Positions 24,766 to 35,765 of a stretch of DNA of 64,000 bases are shown here, in pieces. The notes under the pieces are model-generated. The model did no database searches and was not told the origin of the DNA. It saw only the letters and a list, made by a program, of their open reading frames with translations. The stretch is taken from NCBI GenBank assembly GCA_037074705.1, contig CM073591.1, positions 73,948,532-74,012,531 on the forward strand, in the 5' to 3' direction. The position numbers and the translations under genes were made by a program. This DNA is from Zhengitettix transpicula. Lineage: Eukaryota; Arthropoda; Insecta; Orthoptera; Tetrigidae. Position 1 is the first letter of the stretch, and the number at the start of each line of letters is the position of its first letter.

Positions 24766-24891
24766 CACGGTCCAGGGATAGCTGCGGCCAAAGAGCTACT
24801 TTATTACCCGCAGGGTCGCGAACGGAGACTTCACCTATGACGTCGCTAGCCATCTGTAGGGAGTGATCAAGTGCCAACAACCAGAATTGTA
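24766..24891 (-). CDS. CPAMD8: CPAMD8-like macroglobulin gene, exon B (MG2 core)
   Basis: 126-bp exon. The acceptor is a long T-rich tract ending TTTTTTCAG before 24891; the donor is CCGTG|GTAAGT at 24766/24765. Entry and exit phase are both 1, matching exons A and C. It encodes QFWLLALDHSLQ...VSVRDPAGNKVALWPQLSLDR. This is the standard MG2 core: a V-x-F-x-V-L-A-L-D strand, then a V-x-D-P-x-G-N strand, then W and a strand ending in SLD. Homology, phase and splice sites all agree that it follows exon A across a 30-kb intron. Translation beyond the donor (KCVYLRPSC...) is intronic readthrough. Confidence 0.88.
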
Positions 24892-25116
24892 CTGAAAAAA
24901 GAAAAAAAAAACTTTTCATTTGCAGTCAAAGATTATAACAAAGGTTTTTATTTCAGAAATATATGTAATTGATGCAGAACGTATATGAAAGTTAACTGAT
25001 TTAAGGTGGATAAGAACGTCGCTGCCGTCATTTTCCGTTGAAGTCGAATATGACTTCACCAATACACGGTGGCAGGGGTTTGGTACGAAATCCTGATACA
25101 CACTTACCCGAAGCAT

Positions 25117-25250
25117 GTTTTCCCCGGCAACAATTGCCCAATTAGCGTTTGCCCAAGAGGTCATTATCTCGATTGACATTAGCCCTACAGTACATTAACC
25201 CGATTGACGTTTTCCCGGCAGGACATTGTCCCGATTGACGTTTTATCGCC
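25117..25250. repeat. 31-bp tandem repeat array (four units plus a partial)
   Basis: Units 25117-25146, 25147-25177, 25178-25208, 25209-25239 and a partial 25240-25250. Each begins GTTTTCCCGG or a variant, has GGACATTGT in the middle, and ends CCCGATTGAC. A single unit in the opposite orientation occurs at about 25478-25502 (TGACCTGTCGGGAAAACGTC). No spacers, so not CRISPR. Such reiterated ends occur in some DNA transposons, but I cannot identify a transposase here. Confidence 0.8.
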
Positions 25251-26299
25251 ACCACCATTTATAGGGGTGCTAGATTTATCTGAAATCCTTGGGGTTAGTT
25301 CATGGATCTTCATTGATACGTGTACTAAATTTTTTAAAATTGTTCCTCGCATTAATGAGTAACGTAATTTACAATAATAATAATGTACTATAAGATAATT
25401 ATCATATTAGGTGTTCTACAATATTAATATTATGATTTATTTCATAAAAACGTAAAAACGCACCTTTCGTGAAAATGACCTGTCGGGAAAACGTCAAACG
25501 TTATTAATGGGTGACCGAAATCAAGGGGATTAGCTGATTGCGTCCAAACATATGCCTTTAGAGTGGGGAAAGGATAGGGAGAAAGAAAGTAGGAAAGATT
25601 TGTTTGGATGAGCGAAAGAATAGAGTTACAGACTTGACCTGGATCATTATAACTAGCGAAATTAGGTCGCAGATGATAGTGAAACCGGCAAGTCAAGGGT
25701 TGAAGCACTTAAGAAAGAATGGGATTAAAATTACTTTTATTACGACGCTGACGCGGAAAAACTTTTAATTTTCTGTTCGATAAGCTACTATCAGAAAATA
25801 GCCAGTTCGATGCAGTATCCAGATAATAACGCTTCCGCTTCAACGTTAATTTTGCAGCCATTATAGATACCCAGTTGCAGTTCTTAATAATTAACGGTGA
25901 ATTAAATTTTTGTGAATAAGAAAGTTAGCCAAAACAGACAAAAAAGTGATAATGGAATTCCTGCTACATAGGGCAAACAAAACTTTCCCTTAATACACGT
26001 ATCAAGGAACATATATCAAATATCAAACTTCCCATTGATAAACAATTTGTAATCCAAACATGTAATGAATTCTAAACATACATTTGATTGGCAAAATGCT
26101 AAGATGTTAGACATTGGCACAAGGCACAATTTCAGATTGATTTGAGAGATGCTTCACATTAAATCGAACATCACATCTATTTTGAAACTCAATAATTGTT
26201 GCGATCTCTTATTATTACGCTAAACCTTCTGTTTTCTCATTGCCGTTGTTCCATTATTGTTACGCTAATCCTTCGCTCTCCCATTGTCGTTGCGTTTTC

Positions 26300-26475
26300 G
26301 ACGCTTTTGAATTTTGTCAACTCACAAATACAGTTGTGTCGCTCTAGGCTCTTCTTCGCACCTGACGAAAGGTACAAAGATCCCAGAAACGTTGTGTGGT
26401 ATTTATAATATCACTTTTGGTCTGTATTGGATAACTTTCTGATTCATTATTTTCAATCAGACATAAATTTTTGTG
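26300..26475 (+). repeat. Hammerhead-like repeat (family B), best copy
   Basis: Contains CTGACGA (26362-26368), a stem-loop region and GAAACGTT (26386-26393). Bases 26356-26361 (TCGCAC) can pair with GTGTGG (26394-26399), making a six-pair stem I with two G-U wobbles. The short ACGU stem III and the GUU triplet sit where a hammerhead cleavage site would be. Stem II is imperfect here (GGTA.../...TCCC with unpaired A residues). The 3' part (ATTTATAATATCACTT..., ATTATTTTCAATCAGA) recurs at 231-330 and 50830-50910. Confidence 0.6.
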
Positions 26476-26814
26476 AGTTTACGCAACTGTAAAACTTGAC
26501 CTTCCACTATTCCCTGCTTTACCAGACATAGAAAATTCAAAATAATTTGTCAACAAATTTCAAAACTAGAACTTCTGACGTCGGGTGTTTTTTGATATAT
26601 TACTATTTTTATGTTTCAATATTATTATTATATATTAAATACGTTTTTTTTTGTAAATAGGACGATCGAGTAGTAACCTTAATTTTCATTTACTTAAGCT
26701 TATGTGCTGAAAATATTATCACACAATGAATTTACGCGCTGGTTTGAAGTTTACTAAGGTTTAAAAGAGAAATGAATTACATTAATTTATTTGAAGCTAG
26801 AGTCAACAACATGT

Positions 26815-27200
26815 TCATCTGAATGACTCGTGGAGCTTGCGTAGTTTGCTTAGCAACGGCGTAAGGCATCTCAGTTTAATAGGCTCGGTCGGAGATCCAT
26901 GTGGCTTCGGGTAGATTGGCAGACAGAGGCTGTTGTCGCGGATCAAAGCACGCCATTGTGTGCAACAATCGCGGTCGCCATGTCGCTGCCATGAATATGC
27001 AAATTCTGCAACGACAAGCACTTCAGGGCCGTCGAGTGGGCGGCGGCCGTGTCGCCTCTCCCGGCATCCTTAAATCATCGCTTGTGTCCTGTCGAGTGAC
27101 GAACGTCGTCAACAGATGCTATGTGACTGGGGTGATACTCATCTTCTGAAATTTTTATCGATTAGAATATCAATCGCTCAGTAGGGCTCACGCGGACAGT
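26815..27200. other. GC-elevated intronic island with octamer motif (candidate enhancer)
   Basis: Includes the POU octamer ATGCAAAT (26997-27004) and GTCGAGTGGGCGGCGGCCGT. It shares the 14-mer GCCATGAATATGCA (26988-27001) with another intronic island (47082-47095). No coding signal. Confidence 0.4.
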
Positions 27201-28017
27201 CGAGTCTAGTAGCGTGGAGGAACAAATGAAATTCTGGAAACCAGCAGGTTGGCGAGTATTCATGGTTTAGTACGAAATATGTCCAACACTTCCAGATATG
27301 ACAGCTCACTGCATAACGTTGATATAAATCAAGTATCAGAATATATTGCAGGTAAATTCTTGACCAATATATTTGTCAATAAAAAAATAATGATGTAGAG
27401 AAACACACAAATAAGTAATTTTATAATTTTTGAGGTTTTGTAGCCCTGTTCCTTAGGTTAGTTGGAATTATTGTTAACGTTTCATTGTTTAATGAATAAT
27501 TTTCGTCACAGTATCCAGTGATTAGCGAATTAACAAAAATCATAAATACATCCATGCTAAGTAGCACTTAGCAGGGAGAACATAATCACCAACAGAACTA
27601 ACGCCCGTAAATGTATGATCTGTGAATATGCAGGGTGTCCCGTTCAAACCTCTCACGTTTCGAAGGTACATGAATAAAAAATACAGTAGATATGATAATG
27701 ATATTGAACCTCAATAAATTTATTTAATAATCATCAGTATATTTCCACATCTGAAGCATTTGTATCACGAAGAATATCGAGTCTTCATTCAATTTTTGCC
27801 ATGTTATCCGTAACAATACGTTGTAGCATATCCGTTGTGGGTATGGGTTTTTCGTTCAGCATCACAACGTGTAGTGAGTACACCAGGGACTTCGCTTGTA
27901 TGCTTACAAAGTTGAAATTTTGCAACATCTGATGCCGAACGACAAACTATGCCGACAAAAATTTGCTACGGACATGCTACACCGTATTGTTACGAAGAAT
28001 ATGGGAAGAATTTTTTT

Positions 28018-28427
28018 AAAAGGAGTAGACAGGCTATGTACAGGGTATTCCACACAGTGGCAACTCCCCTCTTATAGCATAGGAAAAGGAGTGAAAGGGG
28101 GGATGAGGAGACGTAGAGCAAGGTAGTCAAGGGTTAACTAGGGCCCGCGGACTATGGTTTATGGATCCTACCCGGCAATTCGCCTAAAAGTGATGCAGGG
28201 AAAACCCTAGAAAAACCTGCATCAGGTAGGTCGGGCATTTGGTACTTTTCCACACCCTTGCGATGGCGGGAGATAGGTTTGCTGTAGGGTCGTAGCTTTC
28301 CTCTCACCGTGCCTTGAACAGTTTAGGAGGCATCTGGCCGACTATTCCAATAGGAATAGAGGACAACTCTTACCGTATGAGTTGCCACAATGTGGATTAC
28401 CCTCATGTAGCCTGTTACCCTAAAAAA
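28018..28427. mobile_element. Retroposed repeat family A, copy 2 (fold-back arrangement)
   Basis: From about 28018 the sequence is family A on the minus strand, running from the 3' end (CAGGCTATGT...GTGGCAACTCCCCT) inward to ACAACTCTTACCGTATG. At about 28380 it switches to the plus-strand 3' end (GAGTTGCCACAATGTGGATT, then GTAGCCTGTTACCCT and a poly-A run). The 3' terminal 45-50 bp are therefore present at both ends in opposite orientation. More diverged than copies 1 and 7. Confidence 0.75.
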
Positions 28428-30217
28428 AACCTCTCGAACGTGCAGAGCTAAAATTTCGAAGAGAGCGAACACAGTGTAGCGGCGTATGGTCAGATCCGGG
28501 TTTTATGAAACACTACGTCGAAGCACTGGTTTTTAACTGATATTATTTTTATTCAAGTTTATACACTATATAACATAATTAATTGTTCAAAGATAATATG
28601 GCATGGTCAAATATTTGATATATATGGATAGAGATATTTTACCAGAAGGCACAGAAGTCTGAATTTGGTATTTAGATTTATATAATTATTACAGAAAAAT
28701 CCAAAACATTTATCATTTACAAAAATGCTTGTTCTCTTGTCACTTTCTATTATTCTAGCAAACTACGGAACCGCTATATAAATGTATACAAGTTTTTATC
28801 TTTATTACAGATGACCGTCAAAATATTAAAAACTTTCTGAATTAATGAACAACATAAAATTAAATAACAAGCAGTTAAACACTATCAGCTGAACATATTT
28901 TTCTTTTACCGGAACGTGTCGCAAATGAGAGCAAAATGTTTTCGTAAAAGACTAATGTGAAAGCTTTAACCAGCAATTTCGGATTGTTTTACCACTTCGC
29001 TGTTGCAAATGTTGGGAGCTTAGTGATAAACATTAACGATACTGTTAAAAAATTAATGATCAATGCATTCCTGTCACCGGGTTAAATATTACGTAAACCT
29101 GAGAATTATTTTTTATATATTTATTCCTCTTTACCGACTGCGATCACTGATAGGACTCCAGTTGTTAGTGAGGAAAGGAATGTAGTATTTCGTTGTATTA
29201 CTTCAAGGTTGTATTATTTAAATGCTTATCTCTCAAAAAATACCTTGGTAATATTTTTCATATTTTTTGTACACAAGCATATTAAGCATCTGTTTTTAGG
29301 CTGAAAATGTCGAAAGATAACGATGATGTATCGAATGAATTACAATAATTTGAGTTACTAAGAGACTGAGTTAAAGGAAAATTTAATAGATTAAACATAT
29401 AATATAATAGTACAGTCTAATCATAAGGTATATTATTCCACAGTAAGTAATTTTTATATATAGAAACATAGAATATTTAACCTTTTTCTTCAGAATCAGA
29501 TGGGCATGCATCTCTTTCATCGCATTCGCTTACCGTAGTGAGTGACGAACAGAAAATAATTCTTATTGTGTGTTAAATAAAATTAAATGGATAGCTTAGA
29601 ATTTTATTAGAATTGCTTAAATTTATTTTTTTGCCTGAATATTTGATGGTTACCTTTTGTAAATTGAACTAAACTTTATTTTAAAATTATTATATTCGAA
29701 CGGTATTTTGACACGTCATTAACTATGCTGTAAATAAACAGGAACAACAAAACGTATAGCATGTAATTTTTAAATAACGATTCATACATCACTGAACGAC
29801 TCCGTTACCCACAAAATACCAAATTACACAATATAAACAACCAGTTTGTCCCCAAAAATACCGGTTTGTTAAAGTGTTTCAGGTTGAGAACACCTAATTA
29901 TAAAAGTCTAAGAATAATAACAGTTTAATATTTAACATAATGAAAATTATCATAAATGTATAAACGAAACATCAGTATTTCAGAAAAAATGTGTATTAAT
30001 TAATTAAAACAGAAAAATCACTGCAATAATTTTTGGCCATAATTTTAGAAAATCCTAAGCTAAAATACAGTTTTGCATGTATTTTAAATCATAAGAACGA
30101 GTATAAATTTAGCGAAATGAATTTATTTTCTGTTACAACTATCGTAAGACACAGTCCAAGAGATTTAATTTATATTTGTTCCTATAATTTAGCATATATA
30201 AATACATTCATGAAAAC

Positions 30218-30345
30218 CTGTATATTACCTGACGAAGTTACAAAATTGTGAATGAAACTTCAAATCGAAAGAATTTTTTTTGTTTTAATTTATTAACACA
30301 TTTTTTGACTTATTGACTGTTTTGTTTATTTATTATAAAATAATA
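30218..30345 (+). repeat. Hammerhead-core repeat (family B2), copy 2, degenerate
   Basis: CTGACGA (30229-30235) and GAAAC (30254-30258) are spaced as in copy 1, with a tail TTTTAATTTATTAACACATT and GACTGTTTTGTTTATTTATT. The stem II arms (GTTAC / GTGAAT) have decayed. Confidence 0.5.
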
Positions 30346-30582
30346 GTTAAAAAATGGGGATATCGCATCCTAAAGGAAATGGATACTGACTAATTTATAT
30401 TGTAATTAGAGTTCTAGTATGAATTTATTCCTCTGCTCAATAAAATGCTAGTTACTGTTCCATCGAATCTAACATTCCTTAGTTCATTAATTTGCCAATA
30501 GCTTTATATTCGTGTCTTTGAATCATACTAAATCAATTTCCTCGTATTTGCAGAAAATTTATTGTAAACTTTTTTACCAATT

Positions 30583-30802
30583 TTTTTTAAGGGTAACAGG
30601 CGAACAACTCTTACCGTATGCCCAAGGCCTGTGACCCCGGAACATACACCTCTCAAAACAGGCCGAGGTTCCTCGGCATGTGGGAACCTTAAGTCAGTAA
30701 CGGAGAGAGGAAAAGGCATCCCCCAAAGGTAGCCCCTTCGTGTCTCTCCTACAAGGTTCTGCCTGCAAGAGAACATCCCTCGCAGGTACTGCAGACAGCT
30801 TA
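30583..30802 (-). mobile_element. Retroposed repeat family A, copy 3a (5' half with 3' terminus)
   Basis: Minus-strand copy beginning with the T-run and AAGGGTAACAGG (the 3' end), then jumping directly to CAACTCTTACCGTATGCC and continuing to the 5' portion (GGTTCTGCCTGCAAGAGAAC). About 330 bp of the 3' half are deleted. Preceded by TTTTTTACCA, which recurs before copy 3b. Confidence 0.75.
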
Positions 30803-30818
30803 TGTTTTTTTTTACCAT

Positions 30819-31062
30819 TTTTTAAGGGTAACAGGCTACTTGTGGGTAATCCACATGGTGGCAACTCCCCTTTAATAGCGTAGGAAGGGATTTGAAAGGG
30901 GGGATGCGGAAGGGTAGAGGAAGGTAGCCAAGGGTTACTAGGGCCTCCGGGCTATATTTTAAGGATCCTACCCGGCATTCGCCTAAAGAAATGCAGGGAA
31001 AGCCCTAGAAAAACATCCCTCGCAGGTACTGCCTGCGATAGAACAGCCCTCGAAGACTACTA
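30819..31062 (-). mobile_element. Retroposed repeat family A, copy 3b (3' half plus 5' terminus)
   Basis: Starts TTTTTTAAGGGTAACAGGCT and runs through the complete 3' half to CCCTAGAAAAAC, then jumps to ATCCCTCGCAGGTACTGCCT, the extreme 5' end of the family. It is almost the exact complement of copy 3a: what one lacks, the other has. Confidence 0.75.
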
Positions 31063-32347
31063 CGTTGTCCAGTATCCTAAAAATTCGAAACTAGAAATAA
31101 ATATAAAATTTTCTATATAGTTCCTGCGAAATAATTTTGTTTGCTAAATCTTTTAATAAATGAAATATATATTTACATTTATTTTTATCAAGCACAAATA
31201 AATGCTAGTCCTTTACCATTAATCGTATATGAGAAAATAAAGTATCCTTGCTGATCAAATTTACCGGAAAATAAAGTTAAGCGCTTATCAACGTTACTTA
31301 AGCCTCCCCTTCTGCTAAGTGATAGCACGTATCCCAGAAGACTCTTTGAAAGCTCCCCTAGCTGTCAGCACTATTTCTATCTCGGTTGATATAACTTCCC
31401 TGTGTACAATAGACCTTTATTCAGAGAGACATTCTTCCCCTTCCATTTATATTTTTCTAGACGTCCCCCAAAATTCACCCCTCTACCTCTACTATAAAGA
31501 TCTGCCTTTCTAACCGCACCCCTGTCAAATCTTATTTCCGTTTAGAAAACGGATGTAGCAAAACTTTAGTGGCAACATTTCCCCCATCCATCTGTAAGAA
31601 ATATATCCAGTCGCCTCACTCGCGACGAAGATTTACGGTACACTATTAAATATGAAGCAAATAACTTGAGATTGTATTTCAGTGTTTTTTTTTATATAAA
31701 GATCTTTGCCTGCTTCTTTGTTGGTAATGGTATTCAAGTTCGAATCAGTTAAATACGCACCTGATTGATTATAAGTCATAGATATTACTTTTGTTAATGT
31801 TTAAAATGTTTTAGTACTTTATCTCTCAATCAACTTCTTCATTTTACATTTTCTACTCTTGAGCAATTTATAATTATTTTTCGCACAATACTGATTATTC
31901 TTACAAGGAGATCACGCCCATTTAAGTTTGTGGTCTGTAATTATTACTGGATGTTGTTTTTGTTTAACATAAATGGCCGATATATCGATGTTTGTGTTTT
32001 TTTCCTTATTAAATTTCATATATTTCATAAAATTTTTAATTCCCTCCCATTAATTTCGTGTATTTAATAGTCTGTCTTTTATAGAAGTAAATATATTATA
32101 ATATATTTTTGTATTACTCTTCCTTTAAATTTAGTTTTTCAACAATTATATAAATAAATTTTACGACTTAGTATTTCGTACAAGGGATAGTTGAGTGTTT
32201 GGCTTAGACGTTGCTTTAGATTGATTTTTCGGTTATATTTTGTAGTTAACAAACGTGTGGATGCATGTAATATATGTAAATAATTTGACGAAGATACAAT
32301 GTCTCTACAGTTTTAAACAACAATAATAATTATTTTGATATGCGTAC

Positions 32348-32348
<1 letters not shown>

Positions 32349-32404
<56 letters not shown>
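32349..32404. repeat. (TA)n microsatellite
   Basis: The longest pure TA tract in the window, about 28 units. Confidence 0.95.
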
Positions 32405-32407
<3 letters not shown>

Positions 32408-33399
32408 AATGCCAATTAATTAGGCCAGTAATTCTTTGGACACAAAATTTGAATTGTTTGATAAATCCATTATAGCGGTCTGATCGAACAAAGCAACAAT
32501 GGAGAAGCGAGCTCGACTGCTTTGTCGAAAAGTCTAAATGGCGTTTGCGCGCACGAAAGTCTGAGTCAATTTTACGTCTACAGCCAGCTAGGATAGAGTT
32601 TGTGCCGAGAGATTGCTGTGGACGGATGAAGTATTTAGAAAGAGTCCAGATACCGGTAGTCGAACAGCGAGACCAGTTAGAACAATTTTGTTATAAGTTG
32701 CAGTCTGAGAAATAAACATCCAAATATTCATCGATAAACATTTTGAGTGCTGAAGTCTAATTTCTATTCTCAAATTAGACAATTGTTTCAATTTTGGAAG
32801 ACCAAGTAATTGCATCCAGCGTCTAATTATTGTCGGAACGAGTGAATAACATATCCTTAACGAACAGAGAACCAACATTTGGCAAACTAAAAAGTATTAA
32901 TTAGAGTCAGTGAAAACCAAGGCCTGATAAATAAAAATTAAAGTGTAAAAGTGTCCGAACGAGGTAAAAATTGATTGTTCCGGTACCAGACCGACAGTCC
33001 GTAAGTAACATAATTTTGGATAATATTGTAAAAGCTAATTAAAGTATAAAGTCAGATTACGTTCGTTCGCTTTCTTCTAGTTTTCTTTTCATTGATTGAA
33101 TTATTGTTTTATTTTGGGTAAATTATATTTTGAATTGTTAATTAGTCAAAGTCTACATTTATCGAGTCCTAATCATCAAACCCAGTAAAGGCCCTGAGAT
33201 ATAAAATTTTTTGATTGTAATTGTTTTTGAGTTTGAAGCCACAATTTGATAATAATTTTATTTTATGTTTTAAATTTTGATTATCTTTCCATTTAATTAA
33301 AGCCTACCTGTTGATTATTACAGTATATATATATATATTATTTATTTGACAAATTTGATTTTCGTTGAATTTACATTTTTATTTTTATGTAAAATGCCT

Positions 33400-33470
33400 C
33401 AGCTTTTACGAGAATCAATATTTCAGGGCCGTTTATAGGACCTCTAATAAATACAGTGATTTGAAATATT
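33400..33470. repeat. Dispersed repeat shared with 51825-51880
   Basis: TTTCAGGGCCGTTTATAGGA plus CCTCTAATAAATACAGTGAT here; TTTCAGGGCCGTCTATCGTA plus TCTCCAATAAAGATAGTTAC at 51830. Possibly part of an LTR; no full LTR pair found. Confidence 0.4.
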
Positions 33471-33759
33471 TCACCAAGTTACAAAAGTAAAAAAAATGAA
33501 TTTAAATTTTCAATAACCAGCAACAAAAACTATAGAAATCTGAAAAGTTATATTGATCTGGTAAATTTATAGAAATCTGGCGGGATAACGTAAATGTTTA
33601 CAGAAGAAAGTTTTTTTACATACTATTTATTTAGAGCTGCTCTGGTTTGTGCACACGTGATTATTTAATTTTTATAGAAGACTAATTTAATTGACATGCC
33701 ATAGCACTGATTTACTATTGTCGCCTGCATTTTGCTGAATTCAGCCACCTTTGACTGAC

Positions 33760-33925
33760 TGTTTCTCACAACACACACTGCTCTCTTACTGTACTCTGTA
33801 CTGTACTTTGACTGTTTCGTCAAGACTTCCAAACACACACACTGCTGTCTGAATATCTGAGTTTACTGACTACATACTGCTCTGATTCCCAAACACACAC
33901 TCAGTGAATATCTGAGTAACTCTTT
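33760..33925. repeat. Imperfect tandem repeat, about 53-55 bp unit
   Basis: Repeated CCAAACACACACACTGCTGT / CCCAAACACACACTCAGTGA and GAATATCTGAGT (33850, 33907) separated by similar spacing, with CTGTACTGTACT runs before them. Confidence 0.55.
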
Positions 33926-34104
33926 GCTAAAAGTTCTGAGCGTCTTATATACCTTTTCGACAATACGCCGTAGCAAACATAATAGTCTCTGCATTCTCGC
34001 GCCAAACAATGCTGTTCTTTACCATGCTCTGACCTCAAAGTTACGCCGCCAATCATTAAAGAAACAAATTATATAAAACATTTCTTTACACATTTGTAAT
34101 CCCA

Positions 34105-34108
<4 letters not shown>

Positions 34109-34138
<30 letters not shown>
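34109..34138. repeat. (TA)n microsatellite
   Basis: About 15 TA units. Confidence 0.95.
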
Positions 34139-34141
<3 letters not shown>

Positions 34142-34432
34142 ATGTGTATGTGAAATACCTGTAATTAGTGTAGCATATTTTTCTTCATAATAGCTGGAGC
34201 GAATTTTCATTATGAAGTTTCATAATATAAAGCATTCATTAGTATAAAGCAATGTAAAATAATTTTTAATTCATAAACGAGAAGAGCGTGTTTACATTTT
34301 TAACTTGTTAATTTTCCGTAATACCTATAGATCGATAAGTGAAAATAAAAGATAAAAATAAAATTATCTGATCGGAATTAAATTTAATCAATAAAAAATA
34401 TTATGTTAATGATATGATTCATTAGTGCTATT

Positions 34433-34668
34433 TTTTAGGTAACAGGCTACATGAGGGTAATTCACATGGTGGCAACTCCCCTTTAATAGCATAGGAAGGG
34501 ATTTGAAAAGTGGGACGCGGAAGGGTAGAAGAAGGTAGCCAAGGGTTAACTAGGACCCCCGGGCTATAGTTTAAGGCATTCGCCTAAAAGTAATGCAGGA
34601 CAAACCCTAGAAAAACCTGCATCAGGTAGGTCGGACTTTGTCCCACGCCCTTTCGATAGGAAAAGACG
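34433..34668 (-). mobile_element. Retroposed repeat family A, copy 4 (5'-truncated)
   Basis: Minus-strand copy from the poly-A/T end (ATTTTTTAGGTAACAGGCTAC) to TTGTCCCACGCCCTTTCGAT, about 235 bp. It has a small deletion where the usual GGATCCTACCCGG stretch should be. The 5' half is missing. Confidence 0.78.
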
Positions 34669-35534
34669 TTGAAGTATTTTTTTTGGCCAGAGTTATTACG
34701 GTATGACAGATTTCTCGTCGTTCAGCTGTGAGAGTAAACGACGAGCTGTGTTTATGCTTCCTATTCTGTATCGTGTTTTGAGATAATCTGTACTATCTTT
34801 TGTATTGCGAAGTTCACATTAATTAATGTGGGTTTTGCTTTATAAATAATTAATTTACTCAGTGAGAGTTTCATTTTCCTCTTAGGAATAATTTAATAAT
34901 ATTAATTGCATGTATGCTAAAAAATATTTTGTGTTCTGTGTAGTGTATGCGTTTTGTGTTTCATATAACTTACTTTATTGTATATTTTTTAATCCCGTGA
35001 ATTAATTGTAAATAAATTCAGAATTATTTTATTCAGAGTGCTATATTAGTATTTAATTAATTATTTAAGAATATGAACTGCATACGTACTCTGAAAATTT
35101 TAAATTGTATTCATGGTAGTGTTAATTTTTTTGGTGGCTCATTCTAGTAATTTTATTGTATATTTTTTTAATACTATCAAGTAATTGTAAATATTATATT
35201 GCATTCTTAGTTACGCATTTAAGGATAACTAGTGTGTTCCGTTGTTATTGTAAACTTCAAAATTTTATGAATTTTAGTTTGTAATAATTATTTGTAATTT
35301 TATGTAATGATGTATCATATTTCCTCAACCGAGATTTAATAGAATGAATTTAAATCTTAGATACACGAAATGTGGATGCACAGCCTACAAAATTACTTAA
35401 CAGTTCGTTGATAAGTCTAACGGGATGGGAAATTACTGTCGACAGTTTTAAATATTTTATTTAGATTATATGAACAGAACGCGACGCGAGAGTTAGAGAA
35501 ATGAGCAAACTGGATCGCAAGGGAGTTTCAGCAG

Positions 35535-35765
35535 ATCTCCTTGAAAGTGTTCAGGTAGGAAGTTACGTCACTCTGGCCGGCGTCAGCGCTTTGTCTCATT
35601 TTCCAGCCATTGTCTTTAATTCCGTGTCTTGCTATCCATCTTGCTGGCTGGAAATCCGCTACAGCTGACAGTGACTGATTCCGCCGGCCACCAGAGCCTC
35701 AGTTCAAGCCAAATAAAAGCGGACAGGTGCCTGATGAATTGCTGCGCCTTCTAAACTAGATTTCG
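35535..35765. other. GC-elevated intronic island (candidate conserved non-coding element)
   Basis: Contains TGGCCGGCGTCAGCGC, GATTCCGCCGGCCACCAGAG and GGACAGGTGCCTGATGAATT (E-box). No ORF of note. Confidence 0.35.

Noticed and set aside
24306..24919. Longer minus ORFs extending past exons B and C
   Set aside because: They read through an 80-bp intron with clear GTAAGT and CTCCTCAG sites.
25117..25250. CRISPR-like regular 30-31 bp repeats
   Set aside because: Units are directly adjacent with no spacers, and the genome is animal.
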